A program made the translations under genes and the position numbers. A model generated the notes under the pieces. The model was not told where the DNA came from. It worked only from the letters and a program-made list of their open reading frames with translations, and made no database searches. From Clostridiales bacterium (GTDB taxonomy: Bacteria > Bacillota > Clostridia > Oscillospirales > CAG-272), in contig JAAYLD010000005.1 of the NCBI GenBank assembly GCA_012522015.1, positions 1-49,684 on the forward strand: a DNA stretch of 49,684 bases, in the 5' to 3' direction. Below are positions 7,276 to 15,471 of the stretch, piece by piece. The stretch's first letter is position 1, and each line of letters begins with the position of its first letter.

Positions 7276-7680
7276 TTAGATAAACCTTTTCATGGTTTCA
7301 GTCGCTTCAGATGGGTCAATAGTTGATGTCATGACACATCTGAATCCATGCTTTTTCTCAAGCTGCTCAATCTCAAGAAGGAACTTATCAAAGGCTTCTA
7401 AATCGCCACGGCATATTTTTAAGGCAGAGTCGATAAAAAGGTCGGTGATGTCGTGATTGCTTGCTATTATTCCACTTACGAAGCCGAAAAGCGACTGCGC
7501 GTCGGATATCATGTAATCGTCCGCTTCTATCAAACGGCACTGATATTTTACCTGGTAACGTAGCTTATTGCTCTTTTCGATACATACAACAGAACCATTT
7601 GTTGTTTCAACAGCATCATTCACCATCTTAGTCAGAGCTTTTGTTTTACCTGTTCCGCTTTGCCCGATGATTAATTTCAA
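7276..7680 (-). CDS. Small P-loop ATP-binding protein of unknown function
   Basis: A 134-residue protein that starts almost directly with a Walker A motif (GQSGTGKT, residues 6-13). A hydrophobic strand ending in Asp (ITDLFIDSAL) could serve as Walker B. I recall similar short P-loop proteins of unassigned function in many Clostridia, sometimes labelled as PilT-like; nothing here supports a pilus role. The start is TTG 7680, with AGGGGG about 8 bases upstream and no ATG near. It is monocistronic, with a SigA promoter upstream and a strong terminator downstream. The product is too short for a full AAA+ or RecA core, so it may bind nucleotide as a partner of another protein (inference). Confidence 0.85.
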   Translation of the reverse strand: MKLIIGQSGTGKTKALTKMVNDAVETTNGSVVCIEKSNKLRYQVKYQCRLIEADDYMISDAQSLFGFVSGIIASNHDITDLFIDSALKICRGDLEAFDKFLLEIEQLEKKHGFRCVMTSTIDPSEATETMKRFI

Positions 7681-7732
7681 AATCGTTACCCCCTAATTAT
7701 AATCCGACACCCAACGTGCCACCTTTTTTTTT

Positions 7733-7762
7733 ATTATACCATGACTTGCCCGAAGGTTTCAA
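7733..7762 (-). promoter_or_regulatory. SigA promoter of the small P-loop gene
   Basis: TTGAAA and TATAAT on the minus strand, separated by 18 bases, about 53 bases upstream of the TTG start. Confidence 0.75.
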
Positions 7763-7839
7763 CTTGTTATACTACATAAATCTGTATGAATACTCTTGTT
7801 TATCGTATTGATGCTGCATATGTTAATATTTATTAAAAA

Positions 7840-9171
7840 TCATAGTCTTTTTTGAAGGGCGTTTCGTAGCTCCTCATATCCCGGTTTTCCAAGAAGCGCA
7901 AACATATTTTTCTTATATGCTTCAACGCCAGGCTGGTCAAACGGGTTGACACCTAACATATATCCGGACACAGCACATGCAAGCTCAAAGAAGTAAACAA
8001 GCTCACCAAAGCTGCCCGCACTCATGTCATTTGCTTCTATGACAATGTTCGGAACACCTCCGTCAGCGTGAGCGATAAGTGTTCCCATCATAGCCGTACG
8101 GTTAATTTCGCCAAGTGTCCGACCAGAGAGGAAGTTCAGACCGTCGATATTATCCGGATCGTGCGGTACCGTGACTATTGCTGATGGTGTCTTTATATCA
8201 AGCACGGTTTCAAATATATTACGCTGCCCGTCTTGAATATACTGTCCGAGAGAATGAAGGTCTGTCGAGAACATAACAGACGATGGGTATATGCCCTTGC
8301 CATCCTTGCCCTCGCTCTCACCGTAAAGCTGCTTCCACCACTCAGCAAAAAGAGCAAGCGACGGCTCATAACCGACAAGTATTTCGGTTGTTTTGCCCTT
8401 TCTGTAAAGTATGTTGCGAAGTGATGCGTAACGAAGGCAATCATTGTCAGCTCCTTCACGCAGGAAAGTGTCGCGTGAAGCAGCAGCACCAGCCATCATC
8501 GCGTCTATGTCAATGCCAGCGACTGCAATCGGCAAAAGCCCGACGGATGTCAGGACGGAATATCTGCCGCCAATATAGTCCGGCACTACAAACGTTTCGT
8601 ATCCGGCGCGGTCGGCAAACGCCTTCAGCGTACCATGCTCACGATCCGTTGTGACGAATATGCGTTTTTTTGCTCCGTCAGTACCGTATTTCTCCTCAAG
8701 AATACTACGGAATATGCGGAACGCGACAGCAGGTTCCGTCGTTGTTCCCGATTTTGAAATGACGTTTACACATACATCCTCATCGCGGCAAATTTCAAGA
8801 ATGTCTGCCAAAGCGGACGGACTTATCGTATTACCGGCAAAATATATTTTTGGTGTATTCTTTGCGAGCGCGTTATAATTATGCGATTTTACAAACTCTA
8901 TCGCAGCGCGTGCACCAAGATAAGACCCGCCTATACCAATGACAACAAAGACACCGCACATTGAACGTACGCGATGTGCAACATCTTTTATACGGGCATA
9001 TTCATCACGGTCATAAGAAACCGGAAGGTCAAGCCAGCCAATAAAATCGGATCCAGGCCCTTTTTTTGACTTCAGAAGAGAAAGAGCAACTTCAGCCTGT
9101 GGCGCGATATATTCAAGCTCACTTTCTTTTACAAATTCGCGTGTGAAACTGTCATTTAGTTTAACGCTCAT
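7840..9171 (-). CDS. pgi: Glucose-6-phosphate isomerase
   Basis: A 443-residue PGI of the shorter bacterial type, which interconverts glucose-6-phosphate and fructose-6-phosphate in glycolysis and gluconeogenesis. Motifs seen are [16 protein letters not shown] (phosphate-binding loop), [14 protein letters not shown] (SIS-type loop), [14 protein letters not shown] and the [10 protein letters not shown] segment that holds a catalytic residue. The family is two SIS folds in tandem. The start ATG has AAAGGAAG upstream. It is transcribed alone from a strong promoter, and I see no clear hairpin terminator between it and the P-loop gene. Confidence 0.97.
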   Translation of the reverse strand: MSVKLNDSFTREFVKESELEYIAPQAEVALSLLKSKKGPGSDFIGWLDLPVSYDRDEYARIKDVAHRVRSMCGVFVVIGIGGSYLGARAAIEFVKSHNYNALAKNTPKIYFAGNTISPSALADILEICRDEDVCVNVISKSGTTTEPAVAFRIFRSILEEKYGTDGAKKRIFVTTDREHGTLKAFADRAGYETFVVPDYIGGRYSVLTSVGLLPIAVAGIDIDAMMAGAAASRDTFLREGADNDCLRYASLRNILYRKGKTTEILVGYEPSLALFAEWWKQLYGESEGKDGKGIYPSSVMFSTDLHSLGQYIQDGQRNIFETVLDIKTPSAIVTVPHDPDNIDGLNFLSGRTLGEINRTAMMGTLIAHADGGVPNIVIEANDMSAGSFGELVYFFELACAVSGYMLGVNPFDQPGVEAYKKNMFALLGKPGYEELRNALQKRL

Positions 9172-9235
9172 TTTTGCTTGTTTTTACTTCCTTTCATTTA
9201 ATGGGGTTTTTCGGTAACACACCATAAGTTATTTT

Positions 9236-9264
9236 ATTATAATATATGCGTTGCTATTTTTCAA
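9236..9264 (-). promoter_or_regulatory. SigA promoter of pgi
   Basis: TTGAAA, a 17-base spacer and TATAAT on the minus strand, about 65 bases before the pgi ATG. Confidence 0.8.
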
Positions 9265-9286
9265 TTATTTGCTGCCAGAAACGCTA

Positions 9287-10537
9287 TTAATTGAGCAAAA
9301 AGCTCCTAATCAGCCTTAAAAGTAAGCCTCCATACCCAATTTTTGCAACAGAACCTACTGCCTTTATCGGAACGGTGCCAATTTCTTCTCCGTCAAGCGT
9401 ATATGTAACAACACCAAGCTCGTCACCCTCATTGACAGGCGCCGCAACGCTTTCGTTGAGCTTTATTTCCTCAACTACGTTTTTATCCTTCCCTTTCGGT
9501 AAAACAGCAGAGAACTTGCCATAATAAGCTTCCGCTGTCGGCGCTACGCCGCCTGTGACGGGAATAAGACCAGCTGAGCCTCCTTCTGTTGAGTAAACGC
9601 AAAAATTTGCAAAACCATAATCAAGGAGCGTTTTTGCCGCTTCATTTCTTATATCGCGTGTCGGCGATGCCATAACCACAGCGATGAGCGACATTCCATC
9701 GCGCTCAGCAGTTGCGCTTATGCAAAATCCTGCTTTTGATGTCGATCCTGTCTTAAGCCCGGTTGCGCCGCGATAAAAGCGAATGAGCCTGTTCGTATTT
9801 GTCAGTCCAAAAGCACCGTTTCGTATTGAATCCATCCATACTGTTGAGTACTTAAAAACCTCGGTGTGGTTATTTACAATCTCACGCGACATAATAGCAA
9901 CATCGCGAGCGCTTGTCAGATGCTTATCTGATTCAGGCAAGTCATCAAGACCGCTTGTATTGACAAAATTCGTATTTATCATTCCAAGCTGCTCGGCTCT
10001 TTCGTTCATCCGCTGTATGAAAGCTTCCTCGCTTCCAGCAACATGCTCCGCAAGCGCCACGGACGCGTCATTTGCAGAGGAAATAATCACACATTTGAGG
10101 AGTTCTTCGACGCTCATTTGCTCACCAGGCGCAAGATAAACTTGAGAGCCTCCCATTGAGGCCGCGTTTTCACTGACTGATATTATGTCATCAGCGGATA
10201 TAGTACCTGACTTGATAGCTTCCATGACAAGAAGTATCGTCATTATTTTCGTCACAGACGCAGGACGGAGTTTTTCGTCAGCATTAGATTCATAAAGCAC
10301 ACGCCCCGTCGATGCTTCCATTAAAATTATGCTTTTTGCGTTAAGCGAAAGCGCCGTCGCTTGAACAGCATCAGCTTCAGATGTTAAGACTTCGGCACCT
10401 GTTAAGACGTTAGCACTGACCTCCACTTCATCATCGTCGGGCTCCATCCCATCCGATGCTACTACAATCATCCATGACACAAATATCAGCGCCATCGCAG
10501 ACACGACGGCAACAAGACGTTTTATCGCCGTTTTCAT
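9287..10537 (-). CDS. D-alanyl-D-alanine carboxypeptidase (PBP5/DacF type)
   Basis: A secreted low-molecular-weight penicillin-binding protein that trims the terminal D-Ala from murein stem peptides. With the 419-residue track numbering, the three active-site motifs are S97-V-T-K, S157-A-N and K265-T-G. Other family marks are LMEASTGRVLYE before the first motif and GLKTGSTSKAGFC around the third. The N-terminus is a basic, hydrophobic export signal. The C-terminus after about residue 300 is the PBP5-type beta domain, and it ends in a short amphipathic, basic tail (LLLRLIRSFLLN) typical of membrane anchoring. The track starts at TTG 10546; ATG 10537 lies 12 bases after GGAGGA and gives a normal signal start, so I use that. 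Whether it is the spore-specific DacF or the vegetative DacA cannot be told. Confidence 0.92.
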   Translation of the reverse strand: MKTAIKRLVAVVSAMALIFVSWMIVVASDGMEPDDDEVEVSANVLTGAEVLTSEADAVQATALSLNAKSIILMEASTGRVLYESNADEKLRPASVTKIMTILLVMEAIKSGTISADDIISVSENAASMGGSQVYLAPGEQMSVEELLKCVIISSANDASVALAEHVAGSEEAFIQRMNERAEQLGMINTNFVNTSGLDDLPESDKHLTSARDVAIMSREIVNNHTEVFKYSTVWMDSIRNGAFGLTNTNRLIRFYRGATGLKTGSTSKAGFCISATAERDGMSLIAVVMASPTRDIRNEAAKTLLDYGFANFCVYSTEGGSAGLIPVTGGVAPTAEAYYGKFSAVLPKGKDKNVVEEIKLNESVAAPVNEGDELGVVTYTLDGEEIGTVPIKAVGSVAKIGYGGLLLRLIRSFLLN

Positions 10538-10687
10538 TATAATCAACAGTCCTCCCTAGCCTTTCCCTCAAAAATCAATACCATTACGTTTGAATTATAC
10601 GGGGACAGGCGAGAAATTATGATGGAATGGGAGGCATAATAAAATGAAATAAGGCGATATGAGCTCATATACTATGAAATATAAAAA

Positions 10688-10712
10688 AAGAGGTACCCAA
10701 AAGGCACCTCTT
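10688..10712 (-). terminator. Terminator after the DUF4430-like lipoprotein gene
   Basis: Stem AAGAGGTACC / GGCACCTCTT with one mismatch and a 5-base loop, followed on the minus strand by seven T. It lies about 40 bases after the lipoprotein stop. Confidence 0.85.
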
Positions 10713-10751
10713 AATATGCGTGATATATGCAATTATAATTGAAAGTCTTTC

Positions 10752-11270
10752 TTATGGCAGTTCCCTCGTATCCTCTTTGTATTCACTCTCAGATGCAGAT
10801 GTAAGCATGAATACAACTTTATCTCCGTCCTTTACGTAATTCGTACCGGCACGGCCTTCTTTCGGTTCAATTCCGTTTATTGTATAAGACCAGAAAAACG
10901 TTACAGCTTCGCCATCGATCGTTGCGTATTCCTTTTTGTAATTCTTAATGCTTTCTATTGAAAGCTCATCCTCCGTTAATTGATAAGTATCAATACCATA
11001 GTTAGCGGCAGCTTCACGGAAGACACGAATGACACTTATTTTTTCACCCTCTTTGTGTTTTATCGGTATGTCTACATCGTTAAGAATCACTCTATCTTCC
11101 TGAGGGATTATAAACTCCTCATTGTCGGCGTTCTTGTCATACATGTAATTAATATACTTCTCGTCAAGCTTTATGGTTACCTTTACAGTCATAGTATTAC
11201 CGCATGCTGCAAGCATTGTACCCAGCATTGCAGTTAATACCATAAGAGCTATAAACTTAACTTTTTTCAT
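10752..11270 (-). CDS. Lipoprotein with DUF4430-like domain
   Basis: A 172-residue predicted lipoprotein: basic start (MKKVK), hydrophobic core and lipobox LAAC with the modified cysteine near residue 23. The C-terminal half has the pattern FFWSYTINGIEPKEGRAGTNYVKDGDKVVFML, which resembles DUF4430, a beta-rich domain also found in cobalamin-binding and surface proteins. The middle is charged and has no catalytic motif. It has its own strong promoter, a palindrome over the -10 box, and its own terminator, so it looks like a separately regulated unit. The ligand is unknown. No transporter gene is adjacent. Confidence 0.8.
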   Translation of the reverse strand: MKKVKFIALMVLTAMLGTMLAACGNTMTVKVTIKLDEKYINYMYDKNADNEEFIIPQEDRVILNDVDIPIKHKEGEKISVIRVFREAAANYGIDTYQLTEDELSIESIKNYKKEYATIDGEAVTFFWSYTINGIEPKEGRAGTNYVKDGDKVVFMLTSASESEYKEDTRELP

Positions 11271-11299
11271 ATATACGGTCGATCCCTCCCATAATTTTT

Positions 11300-11326
11300 A
11301 TTATACTTGTACAAAATAAGTATAAT
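11300..11326. promoter_or_regulatory. Palindromic operator candidate over the lipoprotein -10 box
   Basis: A perfect 9-bp inverted repeat (ATTATACTT and AAGTATAAT) with a 9-base spacer. One arm covers the -10 hexamer; the other lies between promoter and start codon. The layout is typical of a repressor site, but the regulator is unknown. Confidence 0.55.
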
Positions 11327-11347
11327 TTATATACAGCTTTGTGTCAA
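11319..11347 (-). promoter_or_regulatory. SigA promoter of the lipoprotein gene
   Basis: TTGACA, 17 bases, TATACT on the minus strand, about 50 bases before the start codon. Confidence 0.85.
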
Positions 11348-11384
11348 GATATTTTACCTTATTTCATATAATTACTTATGGTTG

Positions 11385-11858
11385 TTAAGACATTATGATA
11401 TAACTTTTAACCATCATGAGAAGCGTTATAATAAGAGCAGCTATTGTCGCAATGCGTGATTTCATACCGACGACTGACGATTTGCTCACAGCGCAAACGA
11501 TAAGCATCGAAGAAACAGCGGCACACGCAAACGCAAGTGGTGGAATCACAGAGTATGTAAGCAGAGGATACCAAGGGAAAGCCATAGCAGCAGCGCTGTT
11601 AAGAAAAAGCATGTACTTTATTTTCTCCGGCCTATTTTTTGCATCGACATCCACTACAAGCCCGGCAGCAAATCCAAAGGCTATATACCCTAAAATACAT
11701 ATCACACAATCAAGGACATTGTTGCTTGGGGCGCCGCCGCATATAAGCGAAAGAACCGATGCTATCAAGTAAACAACTGTCCATTTTGCAACAGTGCGCA
11801 CCATTCGGTTAAGCGCATGATGGCGCTGCCCGTCGTCCTTGCCATTTATCTGATTCAT
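11385..11858 (-). CDS. Small integral membrane protein of unknown function
   Basis: About 157 residues with a short charged N-terminus and four likely membrane helices (AKWTVVYLIASVLSLI, VICILGYIAFGFAAGLVV, YMLFLNSAAAMAF to YSVIPPLAFACAAVSSML, and IATIAALIITLLMMV). I do not recognise the family and see no catalytic or transport motif. The track starts at ATG 11873, which has no Shine-Dalgarno site. ATG 11858 has GGGGTGG about 6 bases upstream, so I use it. That GGGGTGG lies in the 3' arm of the terminator hairpin of the upstream PBP gene, so expression may depend on whether the hairpin folds. No recognisable terminator follows it. Confidence 0.75.
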   Translation of the reverse strand: MNQINGKDDGQRHHALNRMVRTVAKWTVVYLIASVLSLICGGAPSNNVLDCVICILGYIAFGFAAGLVVDVDAKNRPEKIKYMLFLNSAAAMAFPWYPLLTYSVIPPLAFACAAVSSMLIVCAVSKSSVVGMKSRIATIAALIITLLMMVKSYIIMS

Positions 11859-11860
11859 AA

Positions 11861-11898
11861 AAAACCACCCCATATGATTTATATGAGGTGGTTTTTAT
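11861..11898 (-). terminator. Terminator of the PBP gene overlapping the next gene's ribosome-binding site
   Basis: Inverted repeat AAAACCACCCCATAT and ATATGAGGTGGTTTT (one G-T pair) with a 5-base loop, followed on the minus strand by a T-run. The 3' arm on the transcript contains the Shine-Dalgarno-like GGGGTGG of the downstream membrane protein gene. Confidence 0.8.
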
Positions 11899-11933
11899 AA
11901 TATGCTTTTTTAAAGCATTATTACATACTGCGG

Positions 11934-14702
11934 TCATTCATTTCGGTCTGGGGAGTCGGATGGGTTTGGTGTCTCATCTGGCGGACTGTCCGCATTATCA
12001 CCGCCATCGCCATCAGTAGTTGTCGTATCAGACGTTTTCGACTCTGCCGTCGTTGTTGTTTCGGCTGTTGTTGTCTCGGCCCTCGTCGTTTCTGTTTCTC
12101 TGCCATCGTCGGAAAATTTCGAAGTATCAATGCCTGTCGAATGGTTAAAATCGTAATGCTGATAACAGAATCTATTGAACGGCTTATTTACATTCGACAT
12201 CCCGCAATACTCCCCATCCTTCAGAATATTTTGGAAGAAGGGCACGCCCCACCACCCGGCAGGTGCAACATTTGACGGCAGGTCACGGTAAACATACTGC
12301 GCGTCGGTAACTACTATTTGCTTCGGGAAGTTTCTGTCTTCTACCCTAATCAGCGAATGCTTTTCGATATTTTTCTTGTTGCAGTACTGGCTTGCAACAC
12401 CGCCCGTTGTTTTATCAAAATTGACTATGACATGAACGTCGCATTCTTCTGTCGGTGCTGTGTCTACCGTAAAATAACCCGTCTGCGAGCGATCCCCGCG
12501 CGGATCAAGCTTGCACGCTTCAGATATCAGTTTGCCTGAATCTTTACAGTATGTGCATTTTATTAAACCTGTCGCGTCGGTGAACTTCTTCATCTTCTCT
12601 TTACCGGCTTTAGCGTTGGCAATGATATCTTCATGAATTATCGTCATAATGTTGTCCCATATCGTCATTGCCGGGTTTACGGAGAAGTTCGTCAAAGTCT
12701 GGTTTAAATCGTAGCCAAACCATACACCGCAAAGGTGATATGGAGTATAGCCAATAAACCAGCGGTCATAATCTGCGTTCGTAGTACCAGTCTTACCCGC
12801 GACATCTATTGATTTCTTAAGCGTAATCTTTCGTGCAGTACCGTCATCAACGACTGCCTCAAGGAGCTTTGTCATAATCGACGCCGTCTGCTCACTTATA
12901 ACAACCTCGCTTGATTGATTGTTTGTGAGTATTACTTCTCCTTGTGAATCTGTCACTTCAATAAACGTTCGCGAGTAGTTATACACACCTTTGTTAGCAA
13001 ATATCTGGAATGCCGTCGTTACATCGCGTACGGTAAGACCGTAGGTGAGCTGTCCGAGTGCCAGCGGAGCAAGCGATTTATCTGAATATACAATTCCTGC
13101 TTCGCTTGTATAGCTGTCGATTATATCAAGATGGAGTTTTTCAGTCAAAAACGAGAACGAATTTTCAATGCCAAGCGCTTGTAGTACACGAACAGCTATT
13201 GTGTTCGTTGACTTACGGAGCCCGTCGTATACGGTAGTAAGGCCTTCATAAGTTAACGTAGAGTTTTTCGGCCATGGAACAGCTTCAGATGGATCGGTAT
13301 AATTACCGAAGCTTACAGGAACATCGTCGAATACACTGCCCCAAGTTACAACTCCATACTCAATTGCAGGCGCATAGACAGAAAGCGGCTTTATCGCCGA
13401 ACCGACAGGGCGCTTCGACTGTGTTGCGCGGTTTAGTATTCGGCTGCCTTCTTTTTCACCGCGGCCGCCAACAAGGCCAAGAATGTCGCCTGTTGCCGGA
13501 TCAATAACAACAGCAGCTGACTGCGGTTGTATTCCGGTGTCGTTTTTGGGGAAAAAGCTGTCATCTAAATACGCAGTCTCAAGTATATGCTGTATTTTCG
13601 GATCCATGACGGTATAAATATTAAGACCGCCGGTGTATACCATAAGCTCTGCTATTTTTCTTGATATGTTATACTTTTCGACATATGCGTCGATAACATC
13701 CGAGATTACAGCATCCGTATACCACGATGTTGGCGATGTTTCTGCGGAAGAACGCTGGACATTGAGCTGTAAGTCTGCGTAAAAAACTTCGTCATATTGC
13801 GCTCTTGTTATTTTGCCAAGTTCAAGCATCTTGTTGAGGACGTACTGACGGCGCTCTTTGTTTGCCTCCGGATGGCGTATCGGATCATACTGATATGGTG
13901 ACTTGGGGATGGCGGCGAGCGCCGCGCATTCAATCAGCGACAGCTCGCTTACATCTTTGCCAAAATATGTCCATGCTGCGCTCTGCACACCATAACAGTT
14001 TTGGGATAGAGATATAACATTCAGGTACATTGTTAATATCTCTTCCTTACTGTGTGTGCTTTCAAGATTCATCGCGCGCAGTATTTCCTGTATCTTGCGC
14101 TGAATCGTAAAATCATTGTCGCCTGTTGCGTTTTTGACAAGCTGCTGAGTTATAGTAGAGCCGCCGAAGGTATCTTTGATGTGCAAAACCTGGTTTGCAG
14201 CGGCGGCAAGGGTGCGGAACCAGTCAACACCGTTATGACTCCAAAAACGCTCGTCCTCAATGGCTATAAATGCGTTTATAAGATCTTGAGGCAGGCTTGA
14301 ATAATCAGCCCAAACGCTGTATTGCGCGCCAATAAGCTGCTGATCCTCGATTAAGACAGGCTCCCCTATCCTGTTTTCGCGATCAACATAATCCATATAG
14401 TAAAGCTGGGATGTTTTATCTATGGATGTTATGATAAGCGAATCATCAAAGGTCGGATCGATATTGTTTTTGATGTAAATTGCAAATGCTGTTGCAACAA
14501 TAATGCCTGTGACAGCGCAAACAAGAAGCACCGTCACAAGAACATCGAGAATAATTGTAATTGCGACGTACAAAACATTCGCTGCTATTCGTCCGGCTGT
14601 ACGGAATTCCGCTCGCCAGTCGACTTGACGTATCTTTTGAGATACGCTGCGCATCCATGACGAAACTCCACTACTCGGCTCTTTTATACGGGAATCGTCC
14701 AT
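11934..14702 (-). CDS. Class A penicillin-binding protein (PBP1A-type transglycosylase/transpeptidase)
   Basis: A 922-residue bifunctional murein synthase anchored by one helix at about 50-78. The GT51 transglycosylase domain spans about 120-300: catalytic Glu in IEDERFWSHNGVDW (E149), then GGSTITQQLVKN and QRKIQEILRAMNLE. The transpeptidase has S435-A-I-K, the S498-T-N motif and K637-T-G-T. After about residue 690 come two Cys-X2-Cys-like pairs (CTYCKDSG) and segments such as RVEDRNFPKQ, often seen as an extra domain in clostridial PBPs. The last 50 residues are a Thr/Glu/Asp-rich, low-complexity tail, probably an extracytoplasmic spacer. Length is normal for clostridial PBP1 proteins. It is probably transcribed alone and is divergent from the BofC-like gene. 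Confidence 0.95.
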   Translation of the reverse strand: MDDSRIKEPSSGVSSWMRSVSQKIRQVDWRAEFRTAGRIAANVLYVAITIILDVLVTVLLVCAVTGIIVATAFAIYIKNNIDPTFDDSLIITSIDKTSQLYYMDYVDRENRIGEPVLIEDQQLIGAQYSVWADYSSLPQDLINAFIAIEDERFWSHNGVDWFRTLAAAANQVLHIKDTFGGSTITQQLVKNATGDNDFTIQRKIQEILRAMNLESTHSKEEILTMYLNVISLSQNCYGVQSAAWTYFGKDVSELSLIECAALAAIPKSPYQYDPIRHPEANKERRQYVLNKMLELGKITRAQYDEVFYADLQLNVQRSSAETSPTSWYTDAVISDVIDAYVEKYNISRKIAELMVYTGGLNIYTVMDPKIQHILETAYLDDSFFPKNDTGIQPQSAAVVIDPATGDILGLVGGRGEKEGSRILNRATQSKRPVGSAIKPLSVYAPAIEYGVVTWGSVFDDVPVSFGNYTDPSEAVPWPKNSTLTYEGLTTVYDGLRKSTNTIAVRVLQALGIENSFSFLTEKLHLDIIDSYTSEAGIVYSDKSLAPLALGQLTYGLTVRDVTTAFQIFANKGVYNYSRTFIEVTDSQGEVILTNNQSSEVVISEQTASIMTKLLEAVVDDGTARKITLKKSIDVAGKTGTTNADYDRWFIGYTPYHLCGVWFGYDLNQTLTNFSVNPAMTIWDNIMTIIHEDIIANAKAGKEKMKKFTDATGLIKCTYCKDSGKLISEACKLDPRGDRSQTGYFTVDTAPTEECDVHVIVNFDKTTGGVASQYCNKKNIEKHSLIRVEDRNFPKQIVVTDAQYVYRDLPSNVAPAGWWGVPFFQNILKDGEYCGMSNVNKPFNRFCYQHYDFNHSTGIDTSKFSDDGRETETTRAETTTAETTTTAESKTSDTTTTDGDGGDNADSPPDETPNPSDSPDRNE

Positions 14703-14855
14703 CGCTCATCACCCACTCTCGGTTTATATAAAGAATGATACGCTAAATTAAACAGAGTTATTTTATACAAATTGTAACTTTTATATTTGAATACTTTTTT
14801 AACAACCGTAAATAATAGTATTACACGGAAAAATTTTATGTTTTACGGAGAAATT

Positions 14856-15383
14856 ATGTTAAAAGCGCTAAAAACACTAATTAAGTTTATAACGATATCG
14901 CTTCCGTATATCTGTGTAGGCGCATTTTTAGCTGTGAGCTTCTCGCTTGCGTCAATCTTTTTCGGTGCCGGTAATGCTATTATAGCAAAAGACGCATATA
15001 AAAGCGTTTTTGTTCCACATAATTCCGATGTCAACAGCTCATCTTCGGACGTCAATGCTTCGGGCGACAGCAAAACACAAGACGGTGTTATTCCCGTGAT
15101 TTCACCGGGCGAAGAAACAGATGTCAGCAGCAAAAAAGATAAAAAAGATACCGATATTATAAGCGATAACTCAAAATACGAAAACGATGAATATATACGC
15201 GGTTATATCGTGAAGCGATATGGCGATATAATCGGTGTTTTTGATGCTGGTGATGAAATTCCGTTTTTGACGATAGATGTTTTTGTATTCACACTTCCGG
15301 ATTATGAGCAGGAGCAGCTTAAGAGTGGCATTATTGTCCCTGCAAATGAGCTGGAAGAGCTAATAGAGGCATACACAAGCTGA
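14856..15383 (+). CDS. Membrane-anchored BofC C-terminal-domain-like protein
   Basis: Start set to ATG 14856 (175 residues) because GGAG lies 5 bases upstream; the track's start at 14787 has no ribosome-binding site. Residues about 8-38 are one hydrophobic helix. A Ser/Asp/Lys-rich linker follows (about 45-105), then a compact C-terminal domain with YIVKRYGDIIGVFDAGDEI and LPDYEQEQLKSGIIV..ANELEELIEAYTS. That pattern recurs in clostridial proteins labelled BofC C-terminal domain. In Bacillus, BofC inhibits SpoIVB signalling in pro-SigK processing, but many clostridial relatives have no tested role. It is divergent from the PBP gene and convergent with dnaE. The domain name is my recollection of the pattern. 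Confidence 0.7.
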   Translation: MLKALKTLIKFITISLPYICVGAFLAVSFSLASIFFGAGNAIIAKDAYKSVFVPHNSDVNSSSSDVNASGDSKTQDGVIPVISPGEETDVSSKKDKKDTDIISDNSKYENDEYIRGYIVKRYGDIIGVFDAGDEIPFLTIDVFVFTLPDYEQEQLKSGIIVPANELEELIEAYTS

Positions 15384-15471
15384 CGCATTATAACACAAAT
15401 TACCTTAATACACCATTAAATACCGCTGATAGCATAAATAATATATAATTATCATTGTAATTAATTATTGC

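Noticed and set aside
8283-8654. Long ORFs antisense to pgi, dnaE, relA, xseA and others
   Set aside because: All are inside recognised genes in another frame, with no independent start signals or family resemblance.
15384-15471. AT-rich inverted repeat between the BofC-like gene and dnaE as terminator
   Set aside because: The pairing is imperfect and only A-T, with no clear T-tract; could be chance in AT-rich DNA.
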